This document shows positions 18,710 to 27,539 of a stretch of 64,000 nucleotides of DNA, piece by piece. The notes under the pieces are model-generated. The model was not told where the DNA came from, made no database searches, and saw only the letters and a list, made by a program, of their open reading frames with translations. The DNA comes from an uncultured Persicobacter sp. (lineage in GTDB: Bacteria > Bacteroidota > Bacteroidia > Cytophagales > Cyclobacteriaceae). A program made the translations under genes and the position numbers. Where the stretch lies: assembly GCA_947498325.1 (NCBI GenBank), contig CANMKE010000005.1:205110-269109 (forward strand). The letters are read 5' to 3'. The stretch's first letter is position 1, and each line of letters opens with the position of its first letter.

Positions 18710-19750
18710 ACCTTTTATTTCGTTAAAAAAATCCTGCGAAGAGGCTTTTGCACAACCAAAAGTTTTTTAGTAAAAATGAATGCGGCTGCAACTAAAAGTT
18801 AGTACTTCCAATTTTTGACACACTCGACTGAAAATATTTTTGCTGTATTTCTAACGGCAATATAATAGTTTATTTTTGTATACGTTTAATCAATTCCTCA
18901 TAAACACTATTAAAAATATAGTCTTTAATATAAAAAAACATAAATCGATTAATACCGACCTGTGCTTTAGCGAAATTGACGAAAAAAAGCTGCAAATAAA
19001 TTATTGTACCCTTTCAGCCCACTGTTCAAAAATAAGCAATTTTTGTTATATACAAGTATTAATATACAGCTTTAAACCATATTTTTTAAATTAAATCATG
19101 ATTCTTCTCGCATGATAATCGTCAAAATCCACACGGAAAAGCACTGTTATTAATCTAATTTTAATATAAAGATAAGTAAGAAAGAATATTAAGTGAAAAA
19201 TGTCGTAAGAAGCATCTGAAGTAAAAAGCGACAAAATAGTCCTTTTTTAGCCTAAAAAGAGTGTTTACAACGGGTGAGATCTCTACTATGCCGGGTGGTA
19301 AATGAAGGAGGTGTAAGCGCGACTCATCCGATCGTTTTAGGATATCAATTCCGGAATTTGATAGAAGCTTTAACAAATTATTGACATAAATCAGCACAAG
19401 CTGGTGCACTAAAGGACGTATCGGTTGGATATTCAACAAAAAAATAATAGTACACTGATCAACAACTATTTATCACCTTCATCATTATATATCATATTTG
19501 ATTATCCTCAACAGACTCGGCTGTACCGCACAAACCATTCCTGATCTTGCTATGCATATTCTCCTCACGCAAGCTCTTGCTTTACTAAAAGTAACCGCTA
19601 CCCATTCATAAACACCCTGACATAACATAAGTGTAATGCATTGTTCATGTAATCATTTTGATAAAAATGGCATTTTCAAAGCTGTGTGAATCAAATGAAC
19701 AAGATTATTTTGTATATTTATGGGAAAACAACAATAGACAAACTTTAGAT
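18710..19750. other. about 1 kb gene-free region upstream of the MarR gene
   Basis: No convincing gene on either strand. Several weak frames exist but their translations look like random AT-rich sequence. A short inverted repeat ACTAA-AAG-TTAGT (18791-18803), about 85 bp upstream of the MarR start, could be part of a self-regulatory operator, though this is only a guess. The right third must carry the promoter of the DUF4920 pair. Confidence 0.5.
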
Positions 19751-20236
19751 ATGTTAAGATTTTTAATCGCTTTCTCATTACTTATTCATTTATCCTCTTG
19801 TAACCTTTCAGAGAAAAAAGAAGCTCAACAAGGGGCAGAAGAAAAGGAAGCTACTTTTTACGGTACTGCATTTGATCTCAATGACATTACCGCCCTGAGT
19901 AACATTGAAAAACAACTTGAAAGCAAAGATTCCCTTCTGATTACCACTGAAGGAACGATTGCGGAAGTGTGCCAGAAAAAAGGATGCTGGATGACTTTGC
20001 CCTTGAATGAAAATGACAATCTACTGGTTCGGTTCAAGGATTATGCATTTTTTGTTCCTAAGGATGCAGCAGGCAAAAAAGCGATCATGCATGGTGTGGC
20101 AAGGAAACAGGTGATCTCTGTAGCGACCCTGAAACATTATGCGGAAGATGCTGGAAAATCAGCAGAAGAAATCGCTCAGATTACTGAGGATGAAATCAAA
20201 TACACTTTTCAGGCTGACGGCGTGACTTTAAAATAA
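19751..20236 (+). CDS. DUF4920 domain lipoprotein
   Basis: A 161-residue protein starting at the ATG at 19751, giving a lipoprotein signal with the lipobox LSSC (Cys about residue 17). The mature part matches DUF4920: FYGTAFDL, TTEGTIAEVCQKKGCWMTL and FFVPKDAAGKKAIMHGVA. The CxxxGCWM segment is the family hallmark and resembles a metal- or heme-handling site. It is probably anchored in the periplasm or outer membrane. Its stop overlaps the next start (TAATG), so it is translationally coupled to a mono-heme lipoprotein. The function is unknown; a redox-related role is inferred from the partner. Confidence 0.8.
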   Translation: MLRFLIAFSLLIHLSSCNLSEKKEAQQGAEEKEATFYGTAFDLNDITALSNIEKQLESKDSLLITTEGTIAEVCQKKGCWMTLPLNENDNLLVRFKDYAFFVPKDAAGKKAIMHGVARKQVISVATLKHYAEDAGKSAEEIAQITEDEIKYTFQADGVTLK

Positions 20237-20667
20237 TGAGATTTCTTTCCTTAACCTTCATTGTACTGTATGGCCTGATCGTCTGCTATTCCTGTACGGA
20301 AAAAGGCCACACCAAAGAAGAACGCTACCCCAACGGTGGGTCTGAACTTGCCTGGTTGATGCGAGACCTCACCGAGCAGATGGAACAACGCAGACAGTTG
20401 CTGCTGGATAACAAAAATCCACAGACCGTCATTCTGAATGTCGGACATTTACTCACTGCCCAACCAACCGAGCAGGGTAAAAATCAAAGTCCGCAATATA
20501 TCAGTATGGCCAAAGATTTTCAGGAATATATTCTGAAAGAGCCCAAAGAGGCGGCATTGCAAATCGAGCATTTCAATGGAACGGTGATCCGTTGTATGAA
20601 TTGCCATCAGCAAATGTGCCCCGGCCCCACGGAGCGTATTAAAAAGCTGACAATTGATCGACCATAA
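20236..20667 (+). CDS. putative mono-heme lipoprotein (CxxCH)
   Basis: A 143-residue protein with a lipoprotein-type signal (lipobox around CYSC, Cys20) and one c-type heme attachment motif, CMNCH, at about residue 125, followed by QQMCPGP. The region before it is helical and has no recognised cytochrome family. Heme attachment would take place in the periplasm. It is coupled to the DUF4920 gene by one overlapping base, suggesting a common electron-transfer or redox-sensing task. The identity beyond a c-type heme protein is unknown, and the motif alone could be coincidental. Confidence 0.7.
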   Translation: MRFLSLTFIVLYGLIVCYSCTEKGHTKEERYPNGGSELAWLMRDLTEQMEQRRQLLLDNKNPQTVILNVGHLLTAQPTEQGKNQSPQYISMAKDFQEYILKEPKEAALQIEHFNGTVIRCMNCHQQMCPGPTERIKKLTIDRP

Positions 20668-20670
20668 AAA

Positions 20671-20704
20671 AAAGGCTGAACTCGGTAAAAGTTCAGCCTT
20701 TTTC
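20671..20704. terminator. bidirectional terminator
   Basis: An 11-bp perfect stem (20671-20681 with 20691-20701) and flanking A/T runs, between converging genes. Confidence 0.85.
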
Positions 20705-20720
20705 ATGAATATTCAGGAGA

Positions 20721-21446
20721 CTACAATCTCTTTAATTTCTTCTGATGATCTTCCTTCTCCTCAATTTTATCTTCCAACTTTTTCATCTCTCTTTTCAGCT
20801 GTTTGTTTTCATCCTCAATTTGTGAGATGTGACTTTTGGCAGCCTCACCACTGGCGTCATGGTTGTAATCTGTTTTTTCCAATTGGCCATCCGTTAACTC
20901 CTTACGGTGCTTTTCTTGTTTTTCGATGGCCTTAATCGTGGATTGATTCGCCTTATATTTATCCTTCAGGTTATCATAGGCATCTTCCAAATCATCAATC
21001 TCATTATCATGATGTAAATATTGCGCCTGCTTACCATAATTGACCATAATCGCACTCAACTCCTGGTGTGAAGCCGCATCCACCTCTTGATCAGTGTGTA
21101 CACCATCTTTACTCTTAAGCATGACTTTCATTTCAGAACCGCCCTCTTTTGTCGGTGTAAAATGGGCCTCCATATGTGCAGGGTGCTCAGAAATCGTGGG
21201 CAGTTCAAGGTTCTTGCCCACCAATTTGTTGTCTTTCATTTTCGTCTTGACCTTATGCTCCTTTTTCAGGTATTTGCAAAAGGACTTTTGCGCCTCTTTG
21301 CTACTGATGGGTAATTCCATCGCCAAGCAGGACACCATTTCGTCATCGACCTGCATTTGGTCATTTTTCGGTGTCGGAGATTTGGTTACCTGTGCCATCA
21401 GGATGGCAGGTAACAGGCAAAAAACAGTAATAAGTATCTTTTTCAT
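20721..21446 (-). CDS. secreted coiled-coil hypothetical protein
   Basis: A 241-residue protein starting at the ATG at 21446 with a signal peptide ending in LMAQ. Residues about 20-120 look globular (MVSCLAMELPISSKEAQKSFC, then EAHFTPTKEGGSEMKVML). From about residue 125 to the end the sequence is strongly charged and heptad-like (EIDDLEDAYDNLKDKYKANQ, ISQIEDENKQLKREMKKLED), a long coiled coil. It is predicted periplasmic. No family is recognised; the organisation recalls periplasmic adhesin-like or chaperone-like proteins but this is not assigned. Confidence 0.75.
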   Translation of the reverse strand: MKKILITVFCLLPAILMAQVTKSPTPKNDQMQVDDEMVSCLAMELPISSKEAQKSFCKYLKKEHKVKTKMKDNKLVGKNLELPTISEHPAHMEAHFTPTKEGGSEMKVMLKSKDGVHTDQEVDAASHQELSAIMVNYGKQAQYLHHDNEIDDLEDAYDNLKDKYKANQSTIKAIEKQEKHRKELTDGQLEKTDYNHDASGEAAKSHISQIEDENKQLKREMKKLEDKIEEKEDHQKKLKRL

Positions 21447-21716
21447 AGCAGTTAGTTTATCCTTTAACAAGCCGTTTCGGAATTCGTTTGCTGAAAATTT
21501 ACCAACAGCTGTAAATTTGTATCAATGGTAAACCTGCACGACCTAAAAAAGCATTATCGGGCATTCCTTTCTTTGAATTTTATATAAATAATATAGATCA
21601 GATGCATTTATATGCCCCTGAAGGCAATTTCATTTATATTTTATTAATTTTGTTCTTCTTTTAAACAAGGCCTTCATGGGGCTTGTTTTCTCTTTGAAAA
21701 CGATAAACTATATATA

Positions 21717-22295
21717 ATGAGTGTTGAACAACAACTGATCGCAAGAAGTGAATCCAAATGTGAGTTATGTGGCTCCAAAACCAACCTGGATGCCTACGGT
21801 GTGGGCCCAGATGCGGATGGTTCTGAAGCCAAAAGTATTTACGCTTGCGAAACCTGCCGGACGCAATTGGCCGACGATGCTGCCGTGGATGCCAACCATT
21901 GGAGATGCCTGAATGACAGCATGTGGAGCACTGTTCCTGCAGTTCAGGTGGTGGCGTATCGCATGTTGAACCAACTGAAAGCTGAAGGTTGGCCGCAGGA
22001 TCTTCTTGATATGATGTACCTGGAAGATGATGTGAAAGCCTGGGCTGAAGAAGGAATTGAGCAGGTGGACGAAAATGCCATTAAGCATTTGGATGCCAAC
22101 GGTGTTGTATTGGCGAATGGTGATTCCGTTGTACTGATCAAGGACTTGAATGTAAAAGGGTCGAGCATGGTGGCCAAGCGAGGGACTGCAGTAAGAAATA
22201 TTTCTTTGGTGTGGGATAATGCCGAACACATCGAAGGGCGTGTGAACAGTCAGCAGATTGTGATCTTGACCAAATATGTGAAGAAAACTTCCTAA
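21717..22295 (+). CDS. PhnA-like (YjdM) zinc-ribbon protein
   Basis: A 192-residue cytoplasmic protein. An N-terminal zinc ribbon has two Cys pairs, CELC (C15, C18) and CETC (C44, C47), and the C-terminal 70 residues are the PhnA domain: LANGDSVVLIKDLNVKGSS and VRNISLVWDNAEHIEGRVN, ending QIVILTKYVKKTS. Despite the historical name, this family has no established role in phosphonate breakdown. The segment between (residues 60-115) is helical. It is monocistronic, with a terminator 20 nt after its stop. Confidence 0.85.
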   Translation: MSVEQQLIARSESKCELCGSKTNLDAYGVGPDADGSEAKSIYACETCRTQLADDAAVDANHWRCLNDSMWSTVPAVQVVAYRMLNQLKAEGWPQDLLDMMYLEDDVKAWAEEGIEQVDENAIKHLDANGVVLANGDSVVLIKDLNVKGSSMVAKRGTAVRNISLVWDNAEHIEGRVNSQQIVILTKYVKKTS

Positions 22296-22314
22296 GATTT
22301 CCCCTCAACGAAAG

Positions 22315-22345
22315 AAGGCAAACCTCTATGGCTTGCCTTTTTTTT
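22315..22345 (+). terminator. intrinsic terminator of the PhnA-like gene
   Basis: A 7-bp core stem (22315-22321 with 22333-22339), followed by a run of eight T. Confidence 0.75.
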
Positions 22346-22453
22346 GTTTCATCGTATTGATGCCCTGACCAATTGGCTGTTAACCACCAACCTCCGCGAT
22401 AGTATAGGGTTATCAGTCTTGCTTTTCGAGATCATGTCTACAGTGAAATCCTA

Positions 22454-22780
22454 CTACTTCCAGTCTTTAGGATTCCCCTGATGGTCATACCCCAAATTAC
22501 AACTCATGCAGGCATCTGAAAAAGCCTCATAATCTCCATAAGCAGGCCCCACTTTTCCATTAATGGTTACAATATGGTCGAGTCGGATACTCACCTCCCC
22601 GATCACTAAATATTCTGCCCCTTCTTTGTTTTCAATATCGCCAATCAGCCCCTGGGCATCCATCAAGGCCTCATCATCCACAAAATAATTGACTTTTACA
22701 GGTTGCCGCAAACTTGCGGTGTCGGTCAACAAGTCATAAAAATCGCATGGGACGGGTAAGTATTTTCCTTTATTCATCAT
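22454..22780 (-). CDS. Rof-like (Rho-binding antiterminator family) protein
   Basis: A 108-residue acidic protein. The N-terminal pattern YLPVPCDFYDLLTDTA followed by a small beta barrel (VKVNYFVDD, EYLVIGEVSIRLDHIVTINGKVG) matches the Rof fold, an Sm-like barrel that binds Rho and inhibits its RNA access. The C-terminus is extended by an ACMSCNLGYDHQGN segment, not usual in E. coli Rof, whose CxxC may bind a metal. The family assignment is by pattern and remains moderate. The gene is isolated. Confidence 0.6.
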   Translation of the reverse strand: MMNKGKYLPVPCDFYDLLTDTASLRQPVKVNYFVDDEALMDAQGLIGDIENKEGAEYLVIGEVSIRLDHIVTINGKVGPAYGDYEAFSDACMSCNLGYDHQGNPKDWK

Positions 22781-23330
22781 TCATTGCTTTTCTTTATTTA
22801 ACGGCTGAAATGTTCCCTTGTTGATTTTCGGAAGGTCTTTGGACTGACAATGGCTTTCATTATTCTGATGGCACGGCCCGAAAATATCATTCATTATTTG
22901 ACGTATCCTAAACCGAGCATCGTTCATGGCAGTTGCGCATCAACTTTTAAAATGGGGATGAAATTACTGCTTTTAGCACAAAGTGCGCTGAGAACTGAAA
23001 AAGGTGCCTGATGATCAGTGATTGGAGCACAAAATCTTTCCTGCCACCTTTAACCCGATATTTTTAACCGAGTACTCCATTGGTTAGAACTCGCCTTTAA
23101 CAAATAAGAAAAAACCACAAGAAACGCAATTTGCAGTAAAATATCAGTCTTCCCATTGAAGGTGGTCGTACGGTCAGATAGCTCGTTCAGGCATGAACCG
23201 AAAAAAGGGATTTCCTGCCTGCCTGTTACAGTAGCACCGGAGAATTTCTGATAAAAATTCAAAGGCTATTTTCAGTATTGCCCGCAGAAAGGCTTATATT
23301 TAAGGTTAAACAACTAAGGAGAATAATAGG
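22781..23330. other. intergenic region without recognisable gene
   Basis: About 550 bp of ordinary composition. Only a 70-codon minus-strand frame is present and it does not look coding. No strong hairpin or repeat was seen. Confidence 0.5.
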
Positions 23331-23675
23331 ATGGAAGAAGGTAAGGTCATCAGTATTTTCGAAAAAGCAATTCAGGAAAATGTGGAATTAATGCGCCCTG
23401 AAGAAGAAATGCGCAATCAACTGGATATTGGATATACCTTTAAAGATAATGTATTGATCATCCAAGAAATCAGACCTGATTACAGGAAGCCTGACGTATA
23501 TAACAGGTACCCTGTCGCTAAAGCCCGATTGGTGAAAACCACAGGTGCCTGGCGATTATATTGGATGGGGGCCGAACAAGTTTGGCAACCTTATGAACCG
23601 AAGAAGCAGGTAACGAACTTAATAGAGTTTTTTAAAGTGCTCGATGAAGATGAACACGCCTGTTTTTGGGGATAA
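23331..23675 (+). CDS. DUF3024 family protein
   Basis: A 114-residue soluble protein. The pattern LDIGYTFKDNVLIIQEIRP, an aromatic/basic centre (WRLYWMGAEQVWQPYEP) and the terminal CFWG match DUF3024, a small bacterial family of unknown function that usually ends in C-F-x-G. It is a single gene bounded by a strong terminator. The start ATG at 23331 is preceded by a purine-rich AAGGAGA stretch, one of the better Shine-Dalgarno-like sites in this window. Confidence 0.75.
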   Translation: MEEGKVISIFEKAIQENVELMRPEEEMRNQLDIGYTFKDNVLIIQEIRPDYRKPDVYNRYPVAKARLVKTTGAWRLYWMGAEQVWQPYEPKKQVTNLIEFFKVLDEDEHACFWG

Positions 23676-23676
23676 G

Positions 23677-23714
23677 AAAAAAGAGCGGCTACGGATGGGT
23701 AGCCGCTCTTTTTT
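23677..23714. terminator. strong bidirectional terminator
   Basis: A 16-bp stem including A/T tails (23677-23692 with 23699-23714), loop GGATGG, between converging genes. It overlaps the last codon of the NmrA-like gene. Confidence 0.9.
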
Positions 23715-24588
23715 ATGGGCGGAGCAGCTGTTGCTCCCGCTTTGCGAATTCGCGAATAGTGGTCGGTAGTTTTTTACTGAGCAAAGTATAGGCGTCCGAG
23801 CATTTCGGTGCCGACTGAAAGCGCGGTAAAAAATGAAGCATAATCATCACCATAATAAATGGTACGGCGGTGCCCTGTCGTTTTTTCAACAAAAAAAACT
23901 TGAACGGATTAACCGACCGATACTTAAGCTGTGTTTCAATCTCCTGATTGATCATCGATACCACTTCCGAAAAAGATAAATTTTCCCCGCCCGTAATTTC
24001 AAAAGGCCGATTTTTATATTGCTCGAAATTCGACAATAGAATCGCCGACGCCTCCCCAATGTTTTCAATATCTACCCAATTGAATACCGCATTGCCTGCA
24101 GGCAGTGTAATCGTGCCGTGCGTTTTCAATTCCTCATAAAGCGTGGTGGTCAGGTTTTGCATAAAATAACTTGGGCGCACGAAAATATATTCCATGCCAC
24201 TTTCAACGATCAGCTTTTCAATTTTATGGTGTGGAATCACCTTGCTTTTTTCCACGCCCTGCACCGACAAGAAAGCAACCTGATTGATCTGATTTTGCTG
24301 AAATGCATCGATCAATGGCTTAAAATAACGATCTACATCCGCCAAATGTGGTGGACGCAACAAAAACACACGATCAACCTCTTTCAAAGCATTAAAAGTT
24401 GTCTGATCCTCAAAATCAAATACTCGGAAAGTCAGGCGTTCGTGGGCAGGAAATTGTCCCTTCGCCCGCTCGACATTCCGCACCCCTGCGATAATTTGAT
24501 CCGTACCCTCCTGTTCTAAAAGGTATTTGATTAAGCTTTTACCAATGTTACCCGTTGCTCCTGTAATGAAAATTTTCTTTGCCTCCAT
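23713..24588 (-). CDS. NmrA-like NAD(P)-binding protein
   Basis: A 291-residue Rossmann-fold protein of the atypical SDR/NmrA group. The N-terminal nucleotide motif is GATGNIGKSL (residues 10-19), followed by RVFLLRPPHLADVD and the conserved FLSVQGVEKS strand; the Tyr-x-x-x-Lys catalytic pair is not evident, as in NmrA-like sensors. FVRPSYFMQNL and FNWVDIENIGEASAILL are hallmarks of the QOR2/NmrA branch. The protein probably acts as a redox sensor or an NAD(P)H-dependent reductase. No neighbouring operon partner. Confidence 0.88.
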   Translation of the reverse strand: MEAKKIFITGATGNIGKSLIKYLLEQEGTDQIIAGVRNVERAKGQFPAHERLTFRVFDFEDQTTFNALKEVDRVFLLRPPHLADVDRYFKPLIDAFQQNQINQVAFLSVQGVEKSKVIPHHKIEKLIVESGMEYIFVRPSYFMQNLTTTLYEELKTHGTITLPAGNAVFNWVDIENIGEASAILLSNFEQYKNRPFEITGGENLSFSEVVSMINQEIETQLKYRSVNPFKFFLLKKRQGTAVPFIMVMIMLHFLPRFQSAPKCSDAYTLLSKKLPTTIREFAKREQQLLRP

Positions 24589-25162
24589 GCGCTAAAAAAT
24601 ATTGGTGTTCTTCTGCTCAAAAATAAAGAAGCCAACGGACTTTTTCAGTATAAAAAGCGATGAAAGGGGAAAATTGGAGGTTAAAGTCATTTGTAGAGAT
24701 GTTAATCTTAACATCAAACGGTACGGGCTTGTGTGTTTTTACACCACAGCCTACCCACCCTGTAAAGGCATAATTTATTATGTCTCACGTATCGAAGTCG
24801 CACAATTCTTCGAAGCTAATACAAAAGGTTATTATAACAACTGTACGGATACACCTATGTGTGTATCCAAACTGTACAAAAATTTACGATGATTCGGGCA
24901 GACACATAGGTCAGCCCATACAGCGACCAAAAAAAAATTCGTGGAAAAATATCAGATTATGAATGTCCAGCAATCCACACCCACATCGCATTCCAACAAA
25001 ATCCCCCCCCGCTCCAACAAAAAAATCCAAAAAACGCCACCCATTCAATAAAAACCACTATTTTTGGATCAAATAATAATTTTTTAAGAATACATAGAGA
25101 GGAGACGAGGGGCAGGCATTCTTAATAATTTTAACCTATTGATTAATATACTAACCGCCACT
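24589..25162. other. intergenic region with several inverted repeats
   Basis: About 570 bp. It contains a REP-like palindrome at 24693-24715 and a perfect 8-bp hairpin GGATACAC/GTGTATCC at 24847-24868. Part of this hairpin (24853-24862) is also exactly complementary to 24902-24911, so two alternative foldings exist. A C-run and an A-rich tract near 25000-25030 precede the lipoprotein gene. The weak plus-strand frames here do not look coding. Confidence 0.6.
24693..24715. repeat. REP-like palindromic element, copy 1
   Basis: GTAGA head followed by the perfect inverted repeat GATGTTAA-TC-TTAACATC. It shares the GTAG-R-GA-Y-GTT...AAC-R-TC design with the copies at 27432, 31743 and 33343. Confidence 0.6.
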
Positions 25163-27013
25163 ATGCGCCCAACATCTACCTATTTCACCAAAGCAACGAT
25201 GCTTGTTGCTGTCCTTGTGATGCTTCTTTCTGCCTGTAAAAAAGGCGATGAAATCTCCCCAGCCCAACAGCAGTTCAATACCGAAATGGAAACCCTGCAG
25301 GCTATTTTCAAAAGTTATGGCGTTTCGGCAGACAAGGTAGATGCCCGCATGACCACCAAAGAAACCAATATCCAGTCCGTGGATTTCTCAGCTTTGGAAT
25401 TGACGACTATGGATGAGCGTTTATACACCATCCGCATCCAAAAAACTATTGACTTGCGCAACAACCAACTCGACATGGAAGTGATCAATACCGTGAAGAC
25501 CAAATTCCCAAAGGTTGAGGTATTGGTTTCAGGGAACCCGCCCTACGAGCAGGATATCGAATTGGAGACCTTGGAGAAATTGGGCGTCAGTGCAGATTCT
25601 GAAAGAGTAGTGAAAAATGCTGAGGGTTTTGTGAGTGAGCTTGATTTGTCGGGGATGGATAAGGTGGAGTTGGATAGTGCGATTTTCGAATTCCCTTATT
25701 TGACCAAGCTGAATTTAGCCAACAATGACCTTCAGTTTCATCATTTCCAAACACTAAAAAATAGCATAGACGGTATTGAATTGAATTTTGAAGGCAATCC
25801 GATCTATGAAATTTCCATGACTGAAATCAGCCGTTTTCAAGAGTACTTGGACTTCAATGAGGTGAAAGCCAATGCGGAAGAGGTATTGACTTTTTATACC
25901 AATGATAATTCGGTAAGTGATGAGGAATTACCTGAAGGAAGCTCCTTAGGTTATATTGCTACGATTGACCTTTCTGCGCAGAACATTGCTGACCTTGCTT
26001 TACCAACGGAGGATTTTGTGGTCTTGAAAACTGATGTTTTGGAGATTGATTTAAGTAATTCGTCTTTTGGCTTAGATGCTATGATGGATGAAAAAAGGGT
26101 TGGGGCGATTTATCCAACAAATGTAGAGGGAAATGAAATTTTAGGAGCAGCAATTGAGGCGTATATTAAGGTTCAGGCTCCTCTGATGGAGGACTATGAT
26201 AATTTGAAAGATGCTGGAGCTGATTATTATAAAACTGAATTTAAGAAATTACCTTATCCATTTTCAACATTAACACAACCTGATGCTTTTTCTTTTTTCT
26301 ATGTAAGGACGGCATACAATAATGGAATCTTTGATGTGCAATTGAATCTGTTACAGAATTCAGTTAAAAATGTTATTCCGTGTAAATTTATTGATCGAGC
26401 AATTATTGGTTTAGTTGAGCTTTACGCAAATGGAGAGCTAAATACTGATGAATACATTAACTTATTTAATCAACGAGGCACCCCACTTGATATTTCTATT
26501 CAGTGTTTTAAGAATGCGAAATTTAATAATGAGTTTAATAAGTTAGACACTGAAATATCATTTGGAAACCCTAATACTTTGGGACTTACATTCGGTATAA
26601 TGGTTGATACAGCAATAGTTTCGAATCAAGCTTTCAATGGAATTTCGTGCCCGTATTTTGGGTTGGGCATACGTGATGCATTAATTTTTAAAGATGATGT
26701 AATAAACATTAGTGTTTATGGAGAGACATTTATTCTTTCAGCAAGAGAGGTGTATATTGAAAATGATATTGAAAGACCAGAAATTCATTTTATCGATGGA
26801 AATGGACAGTATTCTGAAAGTAAGAAGGCGAAAAGTGTAATAATCAATAATTTACACGAAGCATCAATGCCCGTTGATGTTTACATAGATTTAATTAATT
26901 TTCCAGCATTAGAAAAATTAGTTTTACAAACTAAGGGAAATATCTATTTGGATGAGGAGTTATTGAATAATATAGAGGAGGTTGAAATCATATCGAAAAA
27001 TATAAACAAATAG
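25163..27013 (+). CDS. leucine-rich-repeat-like lipoprotein, 616 aa
   Basis: The ATG at 25163 gives a lipoprotein signal with lipobox LSAC (Cys about 25). The first 250 mature residues contain irregular LRR-like units (TIDLRNNQLDMEVINTV, LTKLNLANNDLQFHHFQTL, IDLSAQNIADLAL). The remaining 300 residues have no recognisable repeats until SVIINNLHEASMPVDVYIDL near the end. It is probably surface- or periplasm-exposed. The N-terminal third has near-average GC while the C-terminal half is clearly more AT-rich, with different codon usage. This suggests a chimera or a transferred 3' part. No function is assigned. Confidence 0.75.
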   Translation: MRPTSTYFTKATMLVAVLVMLLSACKKGDEISPAQQQFNTEMETLQAIFKSYGVSADKVDARMTTKETNIQSVDFSALELTTMDERLYTIRIQKTIDLRNNQLDMEVINTVKTKFPKVEVLVSGNPPYEQDIELETLEKLGVSADSERVVKNAEGFVSELDLSGMDKVELDSAIFEFPYLTKLNLANNDLQFHHFQTLKNSIDGIELNFEGNPIYEISMTEISRFQEYLDFNEVKANAEEVLTFYTNDNSVSDEELPEGSSLGYIATIDLSAQNIADLALPTEDFVVLKTDVLEIDLSNSSFGLDAMMDEKRVGAIYPTNVEGNEILGAAIEAYIKVQAPLMEDYDNLKDAGADYYKTEFKKLPYPFSTLTQPDAFSFFYVRTAYNNGIFDVQLNLLQNSVKNVIPCKFIDRAIIGLVELYANGELNTDEYINLFNQRGTPLDISIQCFKNAKFNNEFNKLDTEISFGNPNTLGLTFGIMVDTAIVSNQAFNGISCPYFGLGIRDALIFKDDVINISVYGETFILSAREVYIENDIERPEIHFIDGNGQYSESKKAKSVIINNLHEASMPVDVYIDLINFPALEKLVLQTKGNIYLDEELLNNIEEVEIISKNINK

Positions 27014-27070
27014 CGATGAGGAGTATTTTATGATAATCTCCAAATCCATTTGAATTGAATTTATTTTTGA

Positions 27071-27108
27071 AAACTGGTCTTAGAAAAAATCTTAAGACCA
27101 GTTTTTTT
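27071..27108 (+). terminator. intrinsic terminator of the LRR-like lipoprotein gene
   Basis: A 12-bp perfect stem (27071-27082 with 27093-27104), 10-nt loop, and a run of T extending to 27108. Confidence 0.88.
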
Positions 27109-27462
27109 TGGCTATTTTATTCCTTCCTCTCTTGCAGGTGTTTGGTCTTGTTTTCATTCGGAAAATTGAATCAGCATTGTGTTAACCACAGCTAAAGCAA
27201 TGGCCTAACACAGTAAAACCTGCTGAAGCAGGTTGGCATTTACTTTCAATGAAATAATTTTGGTTAATTGAAGGCTGTAATTCCATCGAAGCACCAGCCC
27301 AACCCATTTTAATGGGTTTTTCTTTGATAAGCCAAGGCTTTATCCTTGGTTAAATTATGGTGGGTAAATAATGGATGGTCTTAGTTCGGAGACTAAGGCC
27401 AGTCTGAAAAACGAGGGCTCATATTCCTGTTAGACGTTAAGAATAACGTCTCTACGGGGCAC
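27109..27462. other. intergenic hairpin cassette
   Basis: A gene-free 350-bp stretch made of consecutive small inverted repeats: AACCTGCT/AGCAGGTT (27217-27234), AACCCATT/AATGGGTT (27301-27318), CCAAGG/CCTTGG (27332-27349), CTTAGT/ACTAAG (27380-27397) and the REP-like copy at 27432-27455. None except the flanking terminators has a clear T-run on both required sides, so most are not terminators. Confidence 0.7.
27432..27455. repeat. REP-like palindromic element, copy 2
   Basis: AGACGTTA-AGAA-TAACGTCT followed by CTAC; on the minus strand it reads GTAG then the palindrome, the same design as the other copies. Confidence 0.65.
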
Positions 27463-27489
27463 AAAAAAACCCGACCAAATGGTCGGGCT
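27463..27489 (-). terminator. intrinsic terminator of the mutAB unit
   Basis: GC-rich 7-8 bp stem (27470-27476 with 27481-27487), AAAT loop, and a run of seven T on the minus strand, about 50 nt past the mutB stop. Confidence 0.88.
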
Positions 27490-27539
27490 TAATCCACTAA
27501 ACAGCTTGCTGAGTGTCCAGCTCAACACTTTTATTTTTA

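Noticed and set aside
18791..18803. ACTAA/TTAGT inverted repeat as a MarR operator
   Set aside because: Too short and AT-rich to separate from chance; only mentioned in the region description.
19161..19439. 92-codon minus-strand frame in the gene-free region
   Set aside because: Leucine-rich random-looking translation, no start context, no family pattern.
23050..23262. 70-codon minus-strand frame
   Set aside because: No coding character and no conserved pattern.
24602..24892. 96-codon plus-strand frame
   Set aside because: It runs through a REP-like palindrome and hairpin sequences and its translation has no protein-like pattern.
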